DNA from: Apostichopus japonicus
Taxonomy: Eukaryota; Echinodermata; Holothuroidea; Aspidochirotida; Stichopodidae
Assembly (NCBI RefSeq): GCF_037975245.1
Contig: NC_092582.1
Span: forward strand, 16,890,577-16,954,576
DNA length: 64,000 bases
Direction: 5' to 3'
The position numbers and the translations under genes are program-made. This document shows, piece after piece, positions 35,840 to 46,900 of the stretch. The notes below the pieces were generated by a model, which did no database searches, had not been told where the DNA came from, and saw nothing but the letters and a program-made list of their open reading frames with translations. Positions within the stretch are counted from its first letter, which is position 1. The number at the start of each line of letters is the position of its first letter.

Positions 35840-36586
35840 ATGCAATATACCAAGAAGATGGTTCTGATGCCTCAGGATGTGGCTCGAGTGGTTCACGCAA
35901 CCAATCAGGATAAAACACCATCTCGACTCCACCAATTGAATGAAGCCATGAAAAACACTCTAGATAGGAAGGACCTAACCCTGTACGAAAAAGTGGACTT
36001 GTACCATCAGATTCTACAACGCTATTTGGACGCAGAAAAAACAGTTGGGGAACCTATCGCGCTGCGTGTTATGAGCGATACGACGACGACGATGGATCAG
36101 TCCCAGAGTCAAACTACTACCCCTATTAACAAGGATCAATCTTCCAAGGAGGAACCAAATTATCAATTAATCAAACATTTTCCAAAATCTATTAAAAACA
36201 AGGCTAAACTTATGTTAGACCGTATTCATCATCAGCGTTTATCAGATCATGAACCTACTATCGACTGGAATTTAAAAGGGGAGTTAATCTATGAGGGTAA
36301 TCCAGTAGTCGGTTCTAACATCACCGACTTAATCCTCGATCTGTTACAATCGCGTAAAGATTTTAATCCTATTGGGTGGCAACAGTTTATGAGAGGTTTA
36401 ATGACAATCAATTTTCCCGAAGCCTATGTCGGAAATGTAACAAGGCGACAATATATGCACCAATTGAAGGATCCACCCGCCCGATTATTACCCACTCCTC
36501 CCGGGAAAAGAAATTCTCGTAGAAGATCATCTCCAGCTAGACCAATGTCTAAACGGCATAAATGGCTAAAATGGGAAGCCCTGTAA
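35840..36586 (+). CDS. Conserved Polinton protein with GW motif
   Basis: 248 codons, ATG 6 bp after the previous stop. Helical N-terminus (LYEKVDLYHQILQRYLDA), Ser/Thr/Gln-rich linker, then a conserved-looking C-terminal domain: KAKLMLDRI, GSNITDLILDLL, FNPIGWQQFMRGL, and a basic tail (KRNSRRRSSPARP). A similar protein is common in Polintons (recalled); its function is unknown to me. A poly(A) signal AATAAA follows at about 36699. Confidence 0.6.
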   Translation: MQYTKKMVLMPQDVARVVHATNQDKTPSRLHQLNEAMKNTLDRKDLTLYEKVDLYHQILQRYLDAEKTVGEPIALRVMSDTTTTMDQSQSQTTTPINKDQSSKEEPNYQLIKHFPKSIKNKAKLMLDRIHHQRLSDHEPTIDWNLKGELIYEGNPVVGSNITDLILDLLQSRKDFNPIGWQQFMRGLMTINFPEAYVGNVTRRQYMHQLKDPPARLLPTPPGKRNSRRRSSPARPMSKRHKWLKWEAL

Positions 36587-36976
36587 TAATTAGTTTCATT
36601 TATTTATTATTTTTATATTTTATATAATCCGTCATTACTTCCTTCATCATTAGTTCATCATATATCATCTTAGCTTTTAAATACAAAAGAGGAACATAAA
36701 TAAAGAAGACGCAAAAGCAAGTGAAACAAAACGCGAAATATGATGGGGTGTGTGTGTGGGGGGGGGGGGGGTCAATACCCTTCTCTTTTTTCTTTCTTTT
36801 ATTTCAATATGTTTTTTCTTCAATTGATATTCATTTCACAAACAATTACGTTAAATAATAAATTCTCAAAATATATATACATATAATATTCTCTCTTATT
36901 TACATCTTACGACTTTTACTCATACCTTCCATTTTTTCCCACCGTCCCATATAACCCCCCTCCCCCATTGATGACA
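36587..36976. terminator. Convergent 3' ends: poly(A) signals of both strands
   Basis: Plus-strand AATAAA near 36699 and minus-strand AATAAA near 36803-36798 lie between convergent genes. A G12 run at 36760. No coding. Confidence 0.55.
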
Positions 36977-38233
36977 TTACGTCTTAGAAATCAAATCATA
37001 AGGTACGGTTCTGAATTCATCTAAAATGATTCTTTTGTCGTAAACGACTCTGTAATCTTTTTTCATCGTCTTATTGACGATCTTCCTTCTTTTGACATCC
37101 CGGGTGATTTTATGTGTATCAGTGACCGTTACGACGGGAGGTTGTTTTTTCTCATTCACTGATTGTACCATTTCAAACAAAGTATTGTAATTCACTTTTA
37201 TATCAATATATCAATATTATAAAATTCACTTACATCATAATTACTGAAACTGTCTTGACTGGTGTCATGCTCAGATGAAGAGTCAATGTCTTCTTCTTCT
37301 TCTTCTTCCCTTAAGGGTTTACGGCCTTCTCCGGTTTGTTCGGGGGGCGCTTGTGTAGAGAGTCCAGAAGGCAAAGATCCTTCGTTGATCCTTCCTACGA
37401 TATCCTGGTCTGTGTCTTGTTGTCGAATAGGGGCGGTAGATGCACTTTCATGGACAGGAGGAAGCGTAGGGATAACTGAAATCATTTCTTCATCAGTAAC
37501 CCCTTCACATTCCCCGCCATCAACTAGCCAGTCTAATACCACAGTCTCCAAGGCATCCATTTTGGGCAACTCGGACTCGTTTAACCATTCTCTGACCATA
37601 TCTGTTAAGAACACGTACAAATAAAATACAAATCAATAAGAACTAAACATAACTAAAATATAATGAATTTTGTTGTTGTTACTTTCCAAGACTAAGAATA
37701 AAGAATTAAGTAAAGAAATACCTAAATGAATAAATAACTAAGTAATTATATAACTAAATGAATAAAAAAAAAATAAAGGGAGAGAGAGGAGGAAGTTTGT
37801 TTGTATATACAACGTAGAAGGGGTCATTTTGATATTGAAAACAAAAAATTAGAACTAACCTAAACCTATCCATTATATTGGGACTTGTTTTGTTCTTTAC
37901 TAAACAGAGCAGAAAATTAAATACAGGGTTAAAGAGTCTAATCGTAACTCTTACTGAATTTAGTTTAATTTGGAATGTCTTCTATTTTGAATTGAATAAA
38001 CGATTCCTTCTAAACCTATACGTGAATATATATTCGAATTAAATGAACGTCTTACCTCTTTCTCGTTGACTGGATGATACGTTATCGCTAGGCTGATCCT
38101 CCGGACGTAAAAAATCACACATGCGCTCAAAAAATTGCTCACGTTCCCCCTCGTTCAGAATTTCCTCAGCAGCGATGACTTCCAAATCCTCAAGGCAAGA
38201 AGCAGCAACAATTTTTTGATTCGTGGCATCCAT
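36977..38233 (-). CDS. Reverse-strand spliced Polinton gene, acidic protein
   Basis: Exon 1: 38233-38056, ATG in AAGCATGG, 59 codons plus one base, ending AAAGAG/GTAAGAC. Exon 2: 37601-37234, after TTCTTAACAG; joined across a 454-bp intron the frame stays open (phase 1) and reads REWLNESELPKMDALE, then a Glu/Ser-rich stretch (EEEEEEDIDSSSEHD). At 37234 there is a strong GTAAGTGA donor in phase 0; unspliced, the frame stops at 37198. A third frame at 37195-36977 (PPVVTVTDTHK, YRVVYDKRIILDEFRTVP) looks like the last exon, but the exact acceptor is unclear; GAG/AAAAAA near 37153 keeps phase. Acidic nuclear-type protein, function unknown. The promoter probably lies in the repeats at 38380-38530. 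Confidence 0.6.
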
Positions 38234-38369
38234 GCTTGATATTTTGGTTTTTAGTTTACGAGAGTATGAAAACTTAGAACGAATATTTCGACAAGTTGGT
38301 GATGTCAAATGACTTCTATCTTGATCAAACGCGTGGGTAAGAGTGAGGCCCGCGAAACTGAAACGGCGT

Positions 38370-38535
38370 GACCCTGATGCTCATTTCTTTAGTGCGCATG
38401 TCTAAAAAACAATTAGAGCCGTGATTGGTTATTCGATTTAGGATGGCCCTACCACTCAATCCTTCAATGCGCATGTCTGAAATCAATCTGAGCGTGTGAT
38501 TGGTTATTCGACTTAGGATAGGCCATTAACATCCT
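38370..38535. promoter_or_regulatory. Duplicated CCAAT-box region
   Basis: Two copies of a roughly 75-bp unit with GCGCATGTCT followed by GTGATTGGTTATTCGA, so an inverted CCAAT box appears twice (near 38420 and 38500). It sits about 140-280 bp upstream of the minus-strand gene's ATG. Promoter role inferred. Confidence 0.5.
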
Positions 38536-38589
38536 TTCCCCCTAGACTTAAATCCATTACTGGCTCAACCTGTCAATCAGCCCTCGACA

Positions 38590-38995
38590 AACTTAAACTT
38601 CTTGTTACACAACTTTCGTTTTTTTAACTTTAACTTTAGCTAATGACTGAGTTAAACCCCTCATTCATCGAAGACACTCTGCTGGTTCCAACGCCCATTA
38701 GAGTTAGGCTCCTTATCGAACGTCAAACCTAACTTTAACCTTTATTTTTGCTAATGACTGAGTTAAACCCCCTCATTCATCGAAGACACTCTGCTGGTAC
38801 CAACGCCCATTAGAGTTAGGCTCCTTATCGAACGTCAAACATTAATCAGTCCTCGACAAGCTTACACAACTTTCGTTTTTTAACTTTAACCTTTATTTTT
38901 TGCTAGTGACTGAGTTAAACCCCCTCATTCATCGAAGACCCTCTGATGGTACCAGCGTGCTTTTATATTAGCTCCTTATCGAACGTCAAACAAAG
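38590..38995. repeat. Three tandem units of about 115-150 bp
   Basis: Each unit contains GACTGAGTTAAACCCC, CATTCATCGAAGAC and CTCCTTATCGAACGTCAAAC; units one and two are nearly identical, unit three carries extra sequence and more changes. Non-coding, between the two divergent right-arm genes. Confidence 0.85.
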
Positions 38996-39235
38996 AGTAC
39001 CGGTAATCCCTAAAACTTCTCCTAACTTGAACCTTGTTTTTTTTAAGCTGCGTACCCCCCCCCCCACCTAATGGTCGGCTAAAAGATAATCACCGGCTTC
39101 ACTCTGGAGCTTTAGACTCGTGAACAAAGAGCACCTGCATTCCTTTTCTTACCTTTTTCCTTTAAAAAGAGTTTTCATCTTATTCAAAACTTCATTCGTT
39201 TTTGAACTTCCAAATTGTACTTTTCCATAACCATA

Positions 39236-39616
39236 ATGGCAAGTGCTAGGCGTTTATACCAGGCGTACGGCGAAGAGTTGAAAATTCTCTTTAAGGAGGA
39301 GTTTGAAAAGATCGTGCAAAGCGAAACTTTCGTTATGCTTTGCAACAGAGCTAAGTTTAGGATTTTCCTAAAAGAAGTGACGGTCAGAGTCAGACACAGT
39401 GGGACCAGAGATAAGAGTATATGGCTGAAAGATTCGGACCACGACGTCCAGTACAAAACTCCGGCGAGTGAAACGGAAAACAGGGCAAGTCAGGTTAGAT
39501 TTTTACTGACGTACCTGCTATTGGCCCAATTCGACTGGTTTGCTGTGCAGAAAGAGGCACTCCGCTACGAGTTGACGGTGGAGTTCGAGCAGGAGTTGGC
39601 CATCATCGATTGGTAG
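39236..39616 (+). CDS. Unrecognised Polinton right-arm protein
   Basis: 126 codons from ATG 39236 (context ATAATGG), intact. Mixed helical sequence with RRLYQAYGEELKILFKEEFE, FRIFLKEVTVRVRH, and a hydrophobic segment FLLTYLLLAQFDWFAV. No known domain. It is divergent from the minus-strand spliced gene and sits where polymerase B often lies in other Polintons, but it is far too short and has no polymerase motif. Confidence 0.55.
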   Translation: MASARRLYQAYGEELKILFKEEFEKIVQSETFVMLCNRAKFRIFLKEVTVRVRHSGTRDKSIWLKDSDHDVQYKTPASETENRASQVRFLLTYLLLAQFDWFAVQKEALRYELTVEFEQELAIIDW

Positions 39617-39903
39617 GACAACGGCTTCCAACGGCTCTTTTTAGGGCCACCAATTTCTCCAGAAAGAACAGACTGATCCGACTTCCTTAAACGTGCATTG
39701 TCTTTTTCTTTCTTTTCATTAATTTAGGTATTTATTTATTAATTTATTTTTTTGTTCTCGATAGTTATTTATTTATGTATATTATTTATTCTTAATTAGT
39801 CTCTTTTTCTTTTTTATATTTATGATCCACCTTGTCTCCATATGGAACAATTACCTATATAGTGAAAATACCCGGCCTCGTTAAAAAAACTTAGAAACTT
39901 AGT

Positions 39904-39974
39904 GTGGTGAAAAGTTAAGGCTACGGCATGTCATGTTTGGGGTTCATGATTCTGTGAACGTATCCCCTCACCAC
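39904..39974 (+). repeat. 71-nt structured repeat, copy 1
   Basis: GTGGTGA at the start pairs perfectly with TCACCAC at the end. Inside, GGGG pairs with CCCC and GTTCA with TGAAC, so the unit can fold as one long branched hairpin. The sequence is shared with 40046-40116; similarity extends left through ACTTAGAAACTTAGT and right to CTTTAAAAATA. Confidence 0.75.
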
Positions 39975-40045
39975 TTTAAAAATAAATAAATAAAATAACA
40001 GTTCTTGGCCTCTCAAAAAAAAAAAAAAAAACTTAGAAACTTAGT

Positions 40046-40116
40046 GTGGTGAAAAGTTAAGGCTACGGCATGTCATGTTTGGGGTTCATGATTCTGTGAA
40101 CGTATCCCCTCACCAC
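40046..40116 (+). repeat. 71-nt structured repeat, copy 2
   Basis: Identical by eye to 39904-39974 over the folded part. It lies 115 bp inside the start of the right inverted repeat. No counterpart at the left end of the element. Confidence 0.75.
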
Positions 40117-40130
40117 TTTAAAAATAGATC

Positions 40131-40310
40131 AATAAAATTAGAAATTAAATAAATAAAATTCATAAATAAATTCATAAAAAATTTCATAAAAAAATTCATA
40201 AAAAAAATCATATAAAAATTCATAAAAAATTCATAAAAATATTAATAACAATATTAATATTAATATAATCCCTTAACAATAGATTGTCCTACACCATCGT
40301 CACTACTACT
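40131..40310. repeat. Right terminal inverted repeat
   Basis: Inverse of 27461-27640, strong over the outer 80 bp; inner part is AAAATTCATAAA low-complexity sequence. Confidence 0.9.
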
Positions 40311-40316
40311 CATATT
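40311..40316. repeat. Right target-site duplication (6 bp)
   Basis: CATATT, five of six bases equal to CATACT at 27455-27460. Confidence 0.75.
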
Positions 40317-42302
40317 CGTATCTAAAATTATCATCAGTAAGGAGATTATATATCATATATAACATACTTGTGGATCGGTGGAAATTTTTTACATTCACCA
40401 TGCTAATGTTATATCTTGTTTGAACCGACCTGCTTTTGCGAAACATTTGCGGTAAAATTCATTGCCACAATTTACTTATATGATATATATATTTCCTTTT
40501 CCTATTTCAAATAGAAAACACATGTGTATCCTGCAGCCTACAATTTACATCAAGAAACAGTACGGCACTTTTACGACTGCAATACTATAAATAGTCCTAT
40601 AGAATCTATTTGATATCATTTAGTATTGTCGATTTCCTGTGATCCAACATTACGGAACAGAAACAATGATCGATTGGGTTTACGATGTACGGTAGCCTAA
40701 CACTGAAACGTTGGTAAGAGTTATAGCCTAACTATATGTTAACTACAAAGATTACTCAAAATACAGGGAAATATAACAATTTACCTTGAAATGCATTCTC
40801 TCGTTCCTTCGGTTCCCTTTCTTCCACTTTCGTTTAAAACGACATCATTTATTCTCTCCACTTCCCAGCAGAAGTTAAAATGTTTCGAAATGTTCACCAG
40901 TATTGTATCGAGGAAAAGTGAGGACATTCTTCAAAGTAAGTAAGTGACTCGACACTCTGTTGTGTATATACGTTGGAATGATCACCTACTATGTTTACTA
41001 TATGAACTTTTTACGTGATACTATCTTACGCATTGATGTCTTGCTTTTACAACTTTAAAGTTGATACATACCACTTTTGATCAACATTCACAGAAAAGAA
41101 CAAATTAAGGGAAAGATTTTTGAAACGTTCGAACTTGTTTATCAGAAATTTTTTTCGTTTTGGCGTAATTTACAAATCAGCGAGTACAGTAACCTGGTCG
41201 ATTGCACTGGAAATAATATCTGTTATGTAACTTAAAAATATAGAGTATGGCCTAATACTGTTACAGTGTATGAATCAGTCCATACAACAGAGAAATGAGA
41301 TTATAGATCAGCCACTGGAGGTTAAAGGTGAGCATTTTTTTCAATGAGATTTCGAATGCTGTTTTTGCATTTACGTATGTGTAGCCGGCCAAAAACGCAG
41401 TGACCAGGCGTAAATATATTTATGGGAAGATTTGGGAAGATTACAAGTGGCACCTTCAAATGAAGGTAGGGCCGGTTCACTCTGAGATCGTGGGGACAAC
41501 TTAAAAAGGCGGAATGCTCACACAAAAACAAACAAATAAAGGTAAAGTGGTGTGTTTACGATGCACATGGACGTATTAATATCAATGGGGTTACTTAAAC
41601 TTAATGTCAAATTATATAAATGGGTGTAACTTACATATCTCGGAACTCTTACTTCTTATAACGACTCCACTGAGCTTATCAGTCCCAACGAAAATAATAA
41701 CAAAATCGCTGCGCGGGTCGACCGAATACAATTTGAGAACGACATTGTCTCCTTGGGGAACTTCTAGGGCGGTTCACTAAGTTGGGGACGTCTCTGGATT
41801 GGGTGTTTCTCTGGATAGCTCGCGACTCGGGGAAATAACCTCTTGGGGCGTCTCAGCTTGGGGCGTCTCTAGGAGTGACTGTTCATCACTCGGGTTGGGT
41901 CATCGCAGGGGTTCACTTCCGGATCCAAACAAGGACGTAGAATTAAAATGGGGATTTATAGTTCCATCACAACAGAAAATTAGCACAACAAATAATAGGG
42001 TTGCCAGATATTAGCACTGGGTGAAATATACAGTAGTTCTGCCTCCATTGGTACAGCTTCGGGTGATACACTTTTATTAAATATGAAATTCCTTGTAAAA
42101 CAGTTCCAGGTGTTTACTAAAATAGAATATCCATTTGTAGAACAAGCTCCAGGTATTCACTAAACTTTTATAAAAACTCCATGGGTAAATAGCTTCAAGT
42201 GTCCATTTAACTTCTAATTAATTTAAAACTGGTCCTCTACTCTATTACTGGTGAAGTTAGTCTAAGAAAATAATTATGATCTCGTGCCCAACCATTTCAA
42301 AC

Positions 42303-42412
42303 TTATTCCTTCCCCTCCTCTCCTCTAACTATTACAAACTTAATCCTTCCCCTCTTCTCCTCTAACTATTACAAACTTAATCCTTCCCCTCTTCTCCTCT
42401 AACTATACAAGC
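42303..42412. repeat. About 45-50-bp tandem repeat, three units
   Basis: Units of CCTCTCCTCTAACTATTACAAACTTAATCCTTCCC with small differences; the last is cut short. Confidence 0.8.
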
Positions 42413-42465
42413 TCGGCGTCAGTGTCTTTTCTTAATTTTCCCCCTACCATGCTACCCTATTCACT

Positions 42466-42550
42466 CCATCCCATAATAATAAAATTACATCCCATAATGA
42501 TAAGAATACATCCCGTAATAATAAGAATACATCCCATAATAATAGTACAA
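42466..42550. repeat. About 20-bp tandem repeat, four units
   Basis: Units of ATCCCATAATAATAAGAATAC with single changes. Creates a small spurious open frame. Confidence 0.8.
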
Positions 42551-43944
42551 GGCAACTCACACATGACCACCTTAAACCAATTAAACACAAAGGTTGGTTC
42601 ATTGAATATTCATGATTTAGCCTTTGTCTCAACTTTCCCCCTCTGACTCTAGACCAGCTTGCCCTCCACTTCCTGGTATCCGAGGTCCAGTGACCAACCA
42701 GCTGTCAATTAACACTTAATAAATAACGTACCAGACACATTACTTAACTTATGGTGTCCTTGGGTACATTTAAAATAATCATCTATCATCAAAACATTCC
42801 TATCTAACCAAAAGAAGTTATAAAATTGTCTATTTAACCCAAAGTTCTGAAAAGGGATATAGTCCAGGCAATCTATGACAAAAAATGGCTCAACCTTAAA
42901 CAAATTGCAACAGAATGTTTTTTTAGCAGTTTTAGACTGATAAGTGTCTAATAAACATCATATCCAAAATCGACATTGATCCTGGTTGTCTAACCCAACC
43001 AAAAAGGCGTCTTAAAACAAAATGGCGGCGGGCTTATTTTTTCAATCAATTTTCAATATATATTGCCATTAAAGACATTAATTACAATAAAAGCATAATC
43101 AAATCATACGGCGGTACCTTTAAATAGTGAAAAATGGTTGTAAATTAGATAGAAAAGAATCCGTCAGTGAGGGCGCTTTCCTCATCGCCATGTGATCATA
43201 AGTTAAGAGAGGACTATGTACGTGCAAGTTTATGTTTTCTAACTTCTTCCTTATTTAATTAATTTATAATTTTAGGTGAACAATGTTTACATAACTTTAG
43301 CGTGGGCATAAGAGTATTGAGATAAAACGTATATTGCCTGGCAAATAATATGAAAACATGTGACTCTCCTTTGACATCACATTGTATGGGCATCTGTTGA
43401 TTTACAAAACAAGGGATTTTATCACTAAAACTGAAATTTAACTTCTTTACACATTGCCATTTTTTGTAAATAAGCAGCGAGTACTATCCATTTGCAATCG
43501 AGCTAAACTTGCAGTGCCCACATCGCTTCCTGTAGCCAATTAGTACTTTCTAACCGAGCGGCGATTCGTTTTGTGACTTGCTTTTTTTTTGCGGGGGGAG
43601 GGGGTGGGGTGGGGTATCTATAGAACGGTGGTAGAGAGAAATATTTATTTTTTATTTTTGTGGGTCGCGGGGTGACAAAATTGTAACAATTTATACATTT
43701 TTTCAATGTGCTCCCTCTCACTTCAATCGGGCATGCCCCCTACTCCCCTCTTTATAAAAAACGAATTATCAAATATTGAGGGATATTGATTTGATTGAGG
43801 AAACGATCAAATTGACGTGCTGAATCTTTTAGATGACTTTCGTGATTTTTCCTCAAACGGCTCATATGGAGTAGCTTTACAAACCAAATATTTTACTGAA
43901 ACACTGATGAAGTAAATTATACCTTGAATAATAGGTCACTACGG

Positions 43945-46900
43945 TCAGTCTTCCTCACTATCGTTGTCGTAGTCTGCAACATTGGAGCAGCTGATTCCAC
44001 AACATTCACTGCATCCTACAGAACACTCCAACCCATGCTTCCTACAGGAGCATCGTTTCGAATCACAGTTGGTTCTGCATTTACATCTGATGACCTGCAG
44101 TAGCATTTCAGGAGCTGGCGGTAAGGGTGACTTGGTGGGCATCAGATTGTTATTACTCGTATACCATCCCCATTCGTGGGGCTGTAAATCACTGTCTGTT
44201 CCAATCCACTGTTGAACTTGCAGAAACACTCTTAAGCTATGGTATCTTGCTGCTGCTGATGTCGGTGGCAGGGTCTGTACTTTAACAGATGTTTTACTCG
44301 ACGCTACTTTGTTAAAAAATTTTCGAGCTCGCAAATCATCAAGTCTGTCTCCTCGACTACCTCCATACAGAAAGACTAAGGCTTCTTCACCGGCTTTAAT
44401 TACTTCTTCTTTTGAGGCCTGTCTAGAAAATACTTCACCTTGATTCTTAAAATGATCGTCATTTGCCATTTTCCTTAAAACTGCACCTTTTCCTATTCCG
44501 AACGGATGAGAAGTGGTGTCACAGCCACTTATAGCGTGCACAAATGGTAAATGCCTGCACTTACTTTGTCTTCTGTATGTCCCAGATCCTTTGCATGTTT
44601 AATTTTTCACTCATGAAGTATATATTGTGTGAGGTACTGTTGGCATGGAAACAAAGTAGCACGACTATGTCTGTGTCTTCACCAATTACAACTGTTGCTT
44701 TGTTTGTAGAGCATTCGACAGCTTTTAGTACAATCAGTAAACCGGCATCGTCATCGGCATGGAACACACTAAGACCTCTTTCTTCCATTTTTTGACCCAA
44801 CATGTTAAGAAATCTTTGTTTGTTGCATGAATTAGCGAGGAATATGTCTTTACGGGATCTACAAGGCATGCTTTCAGTGAACAATACTGTTGATCCGACA
44901 ACTCCTTTTGACCTCTTGATATGAGCAGAGTCTTTTGTAGATGAGCCATTTGAATAACTATCAAAGACAACCATGGCGTTACCATACTTTTTGTTGACAT
45001 AGTCCAAGTACATCTTACAAATAGTGTTGAAGCTTTCGCCTTGGCGCCATGGCAGACGCTGTAGGAGGGAACCACCGTCTAATACAAACTGCAGTCCAAC
45101 TGATGGCAGTTCTTGTGCGTTACAGTCACCTAGCCCCCATATTGCATCAGCGAGGGAAGACTTATTCGATGCTCTCATATGACCAGATGTATCAAACAGT
45201 GATGATGGGTGACTGCATAATTCGTAACGGAAAAGTTCTGCCTTGTCATCGTACATACCATTTGACGCCAATAATAATCGCTGGAAAAGGAGTTGTGGAT
45301 CAACTTCAGTTGAATCTCCATCCACTTTGACAGCTGTTTTGGCATTCATTGTGGTGGCCTGCTGTGATCGCTTGAAAGAAAATCCTGTCACTCTTTTCCC
45401 AGCCATTTCTTGCACAATAGTCCACCCGACATCTTTGGCCTTGTCTACGTTTACATTTCCGTCAGCTATTACCCCTGTTTCAATGTTTCGTAGAGATGGA
45501 TCTTCTGCAAACGGATCCCTATTTTGTAGAAACGAAATTACAGTGAACAGATCCTTGTGATCCCTTTCCTTTCGTGCCTCGGAAGATTATTTATGCTGAC
45601 TGCTTGTGTGGTAGTCAGTTCCACATACCTCTTGCATAGCGTTTTTCATATCTGCACATGCTGGCATTGAAAGTATCCATCTTGCCCTTTCGGCGTCTGT
45701 CATGCCACGTCCTCTTGTCAAACCACCTGTTGTTTTGAGAGATCTCATCAGTACCTGCTCAATCACAAGATCGGATGAGAGTCCAGCCCAAAACCGATTA
45801 CTCCTACGGATCACATGATGACCATTTTGAAAAGCGGCATGAACTTCGGGATGATCCACTTCTAATTGTATCATCATTTGCAGATATATGTATGCTGATT
45901 TCAAGTACAAGTTGTGTCCTGCAGCAGCAAAGAATGGTAACATTTCTTTTATTGTACTTAGATGAAGATTCCAGTTCCCAGTCCGTTCAGCTTTAATAAA
46001 CAAGCGAAGCAAATCAACCATATGCATGTACTGCATCCAAAGTGTTCCTGTGCGAAGATTAGATAAAGAAAGTTTCTTCCTTTCAAGCTCTTTATTTATA
46101 CTGTCGAGCACATCGCTTTTGCAGACCTCTTGAGGTGAGATTGCCTTGTCCATTAGTCTGTCATGGAGGTTCTTTGCCGTTAAAAGAAGTTCTTCATCGG
46201 TCCTGCATACAGAAGGTTCTTGTGATTCATGAACTAGATCTTCATCCATTTGATTTGTTTCTTGCTCATCATTCATTAACGTACTCGCATTGTCATTGGC
46301 CTGTTGTTGTACCATATTTGATACTGTATTATCCTCTGAAACCTGGATGTTTACTTCTTTCGTCTCAATATTTGTTGTAAAGACCTTTGAAATAACCATA
46401 TAGTTTAGTGCACTATCGACCAAACAGTGCCCTCGCAACGCTCTTGCTACAGCTTTACCGGTCAGCATGTGGTTGACAGTGTTTGACGCATAAATTGTCT
46501 CTAAAAGTTCACGCAAACCAGAGCCAGCCATCAAGTGACCAATAGAACCAAGAAAACTCATTTGGAGATGGAACCCACCAAGACGCAAAATTGTGGACCT
46601 GAGATCGCTACCTTCAGGTTCGTTAAGTACAATCATTAAAGCTTTCCAGTACAGGGGTTGGTCGAAAGTAAGAATAGCCTTTGTGTTGTGTCGTCTTTCT
46701 TCATTGCATACAAACTTCAAAGTAGAATATATGCATGAGTTATCACTGGGATTCATGTCTATCATTGGAAAAAAGAAGACAGACGATTCCCCTGGGTGTT
46801 CCCCCTGTTGCATCATCTGCATCATACCTGACCATCCTGGAACTGATGATTTGATGGGGCGCATTATCTTCCATAACAAATCCAGCTTCCACGTTGGATC

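Larger units (their letters stand above)
40317..43944. other. No gene seen; contains short tandem repeats
   Basis: Short frames only. Repeats at 41778-41880, 42303-42412 and 42466-42550. A G-rich stretch at 43590. Confidence 0.45.

Noticed and set aside
36600-39200. Degraded polymerase B in the Polinton right arm
   Set aside because: Read in all frames for polymerase-like words; found only the spliced acidic gene, repeats and one short gene.
39904-40116. tRNA-like genes (71 nt, 7-bp closing stem)
   Set aside because: Size and end stem fit, but no cloverleaf D, anticodon and T arms can be drawn; the inner stems nest instead.
44555-44564. 10-nt GTAAGTGCAG segment as a mini-intron that would repair the frame
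   Set aside because: Far too short to be spliced in an animal; a small insertion or one-base frameshift is simpler.
44544-45560. Plus-strand open frames opposite the CXC-type gene
   Set aside because: Shadows of the minus-strand coding sequence.
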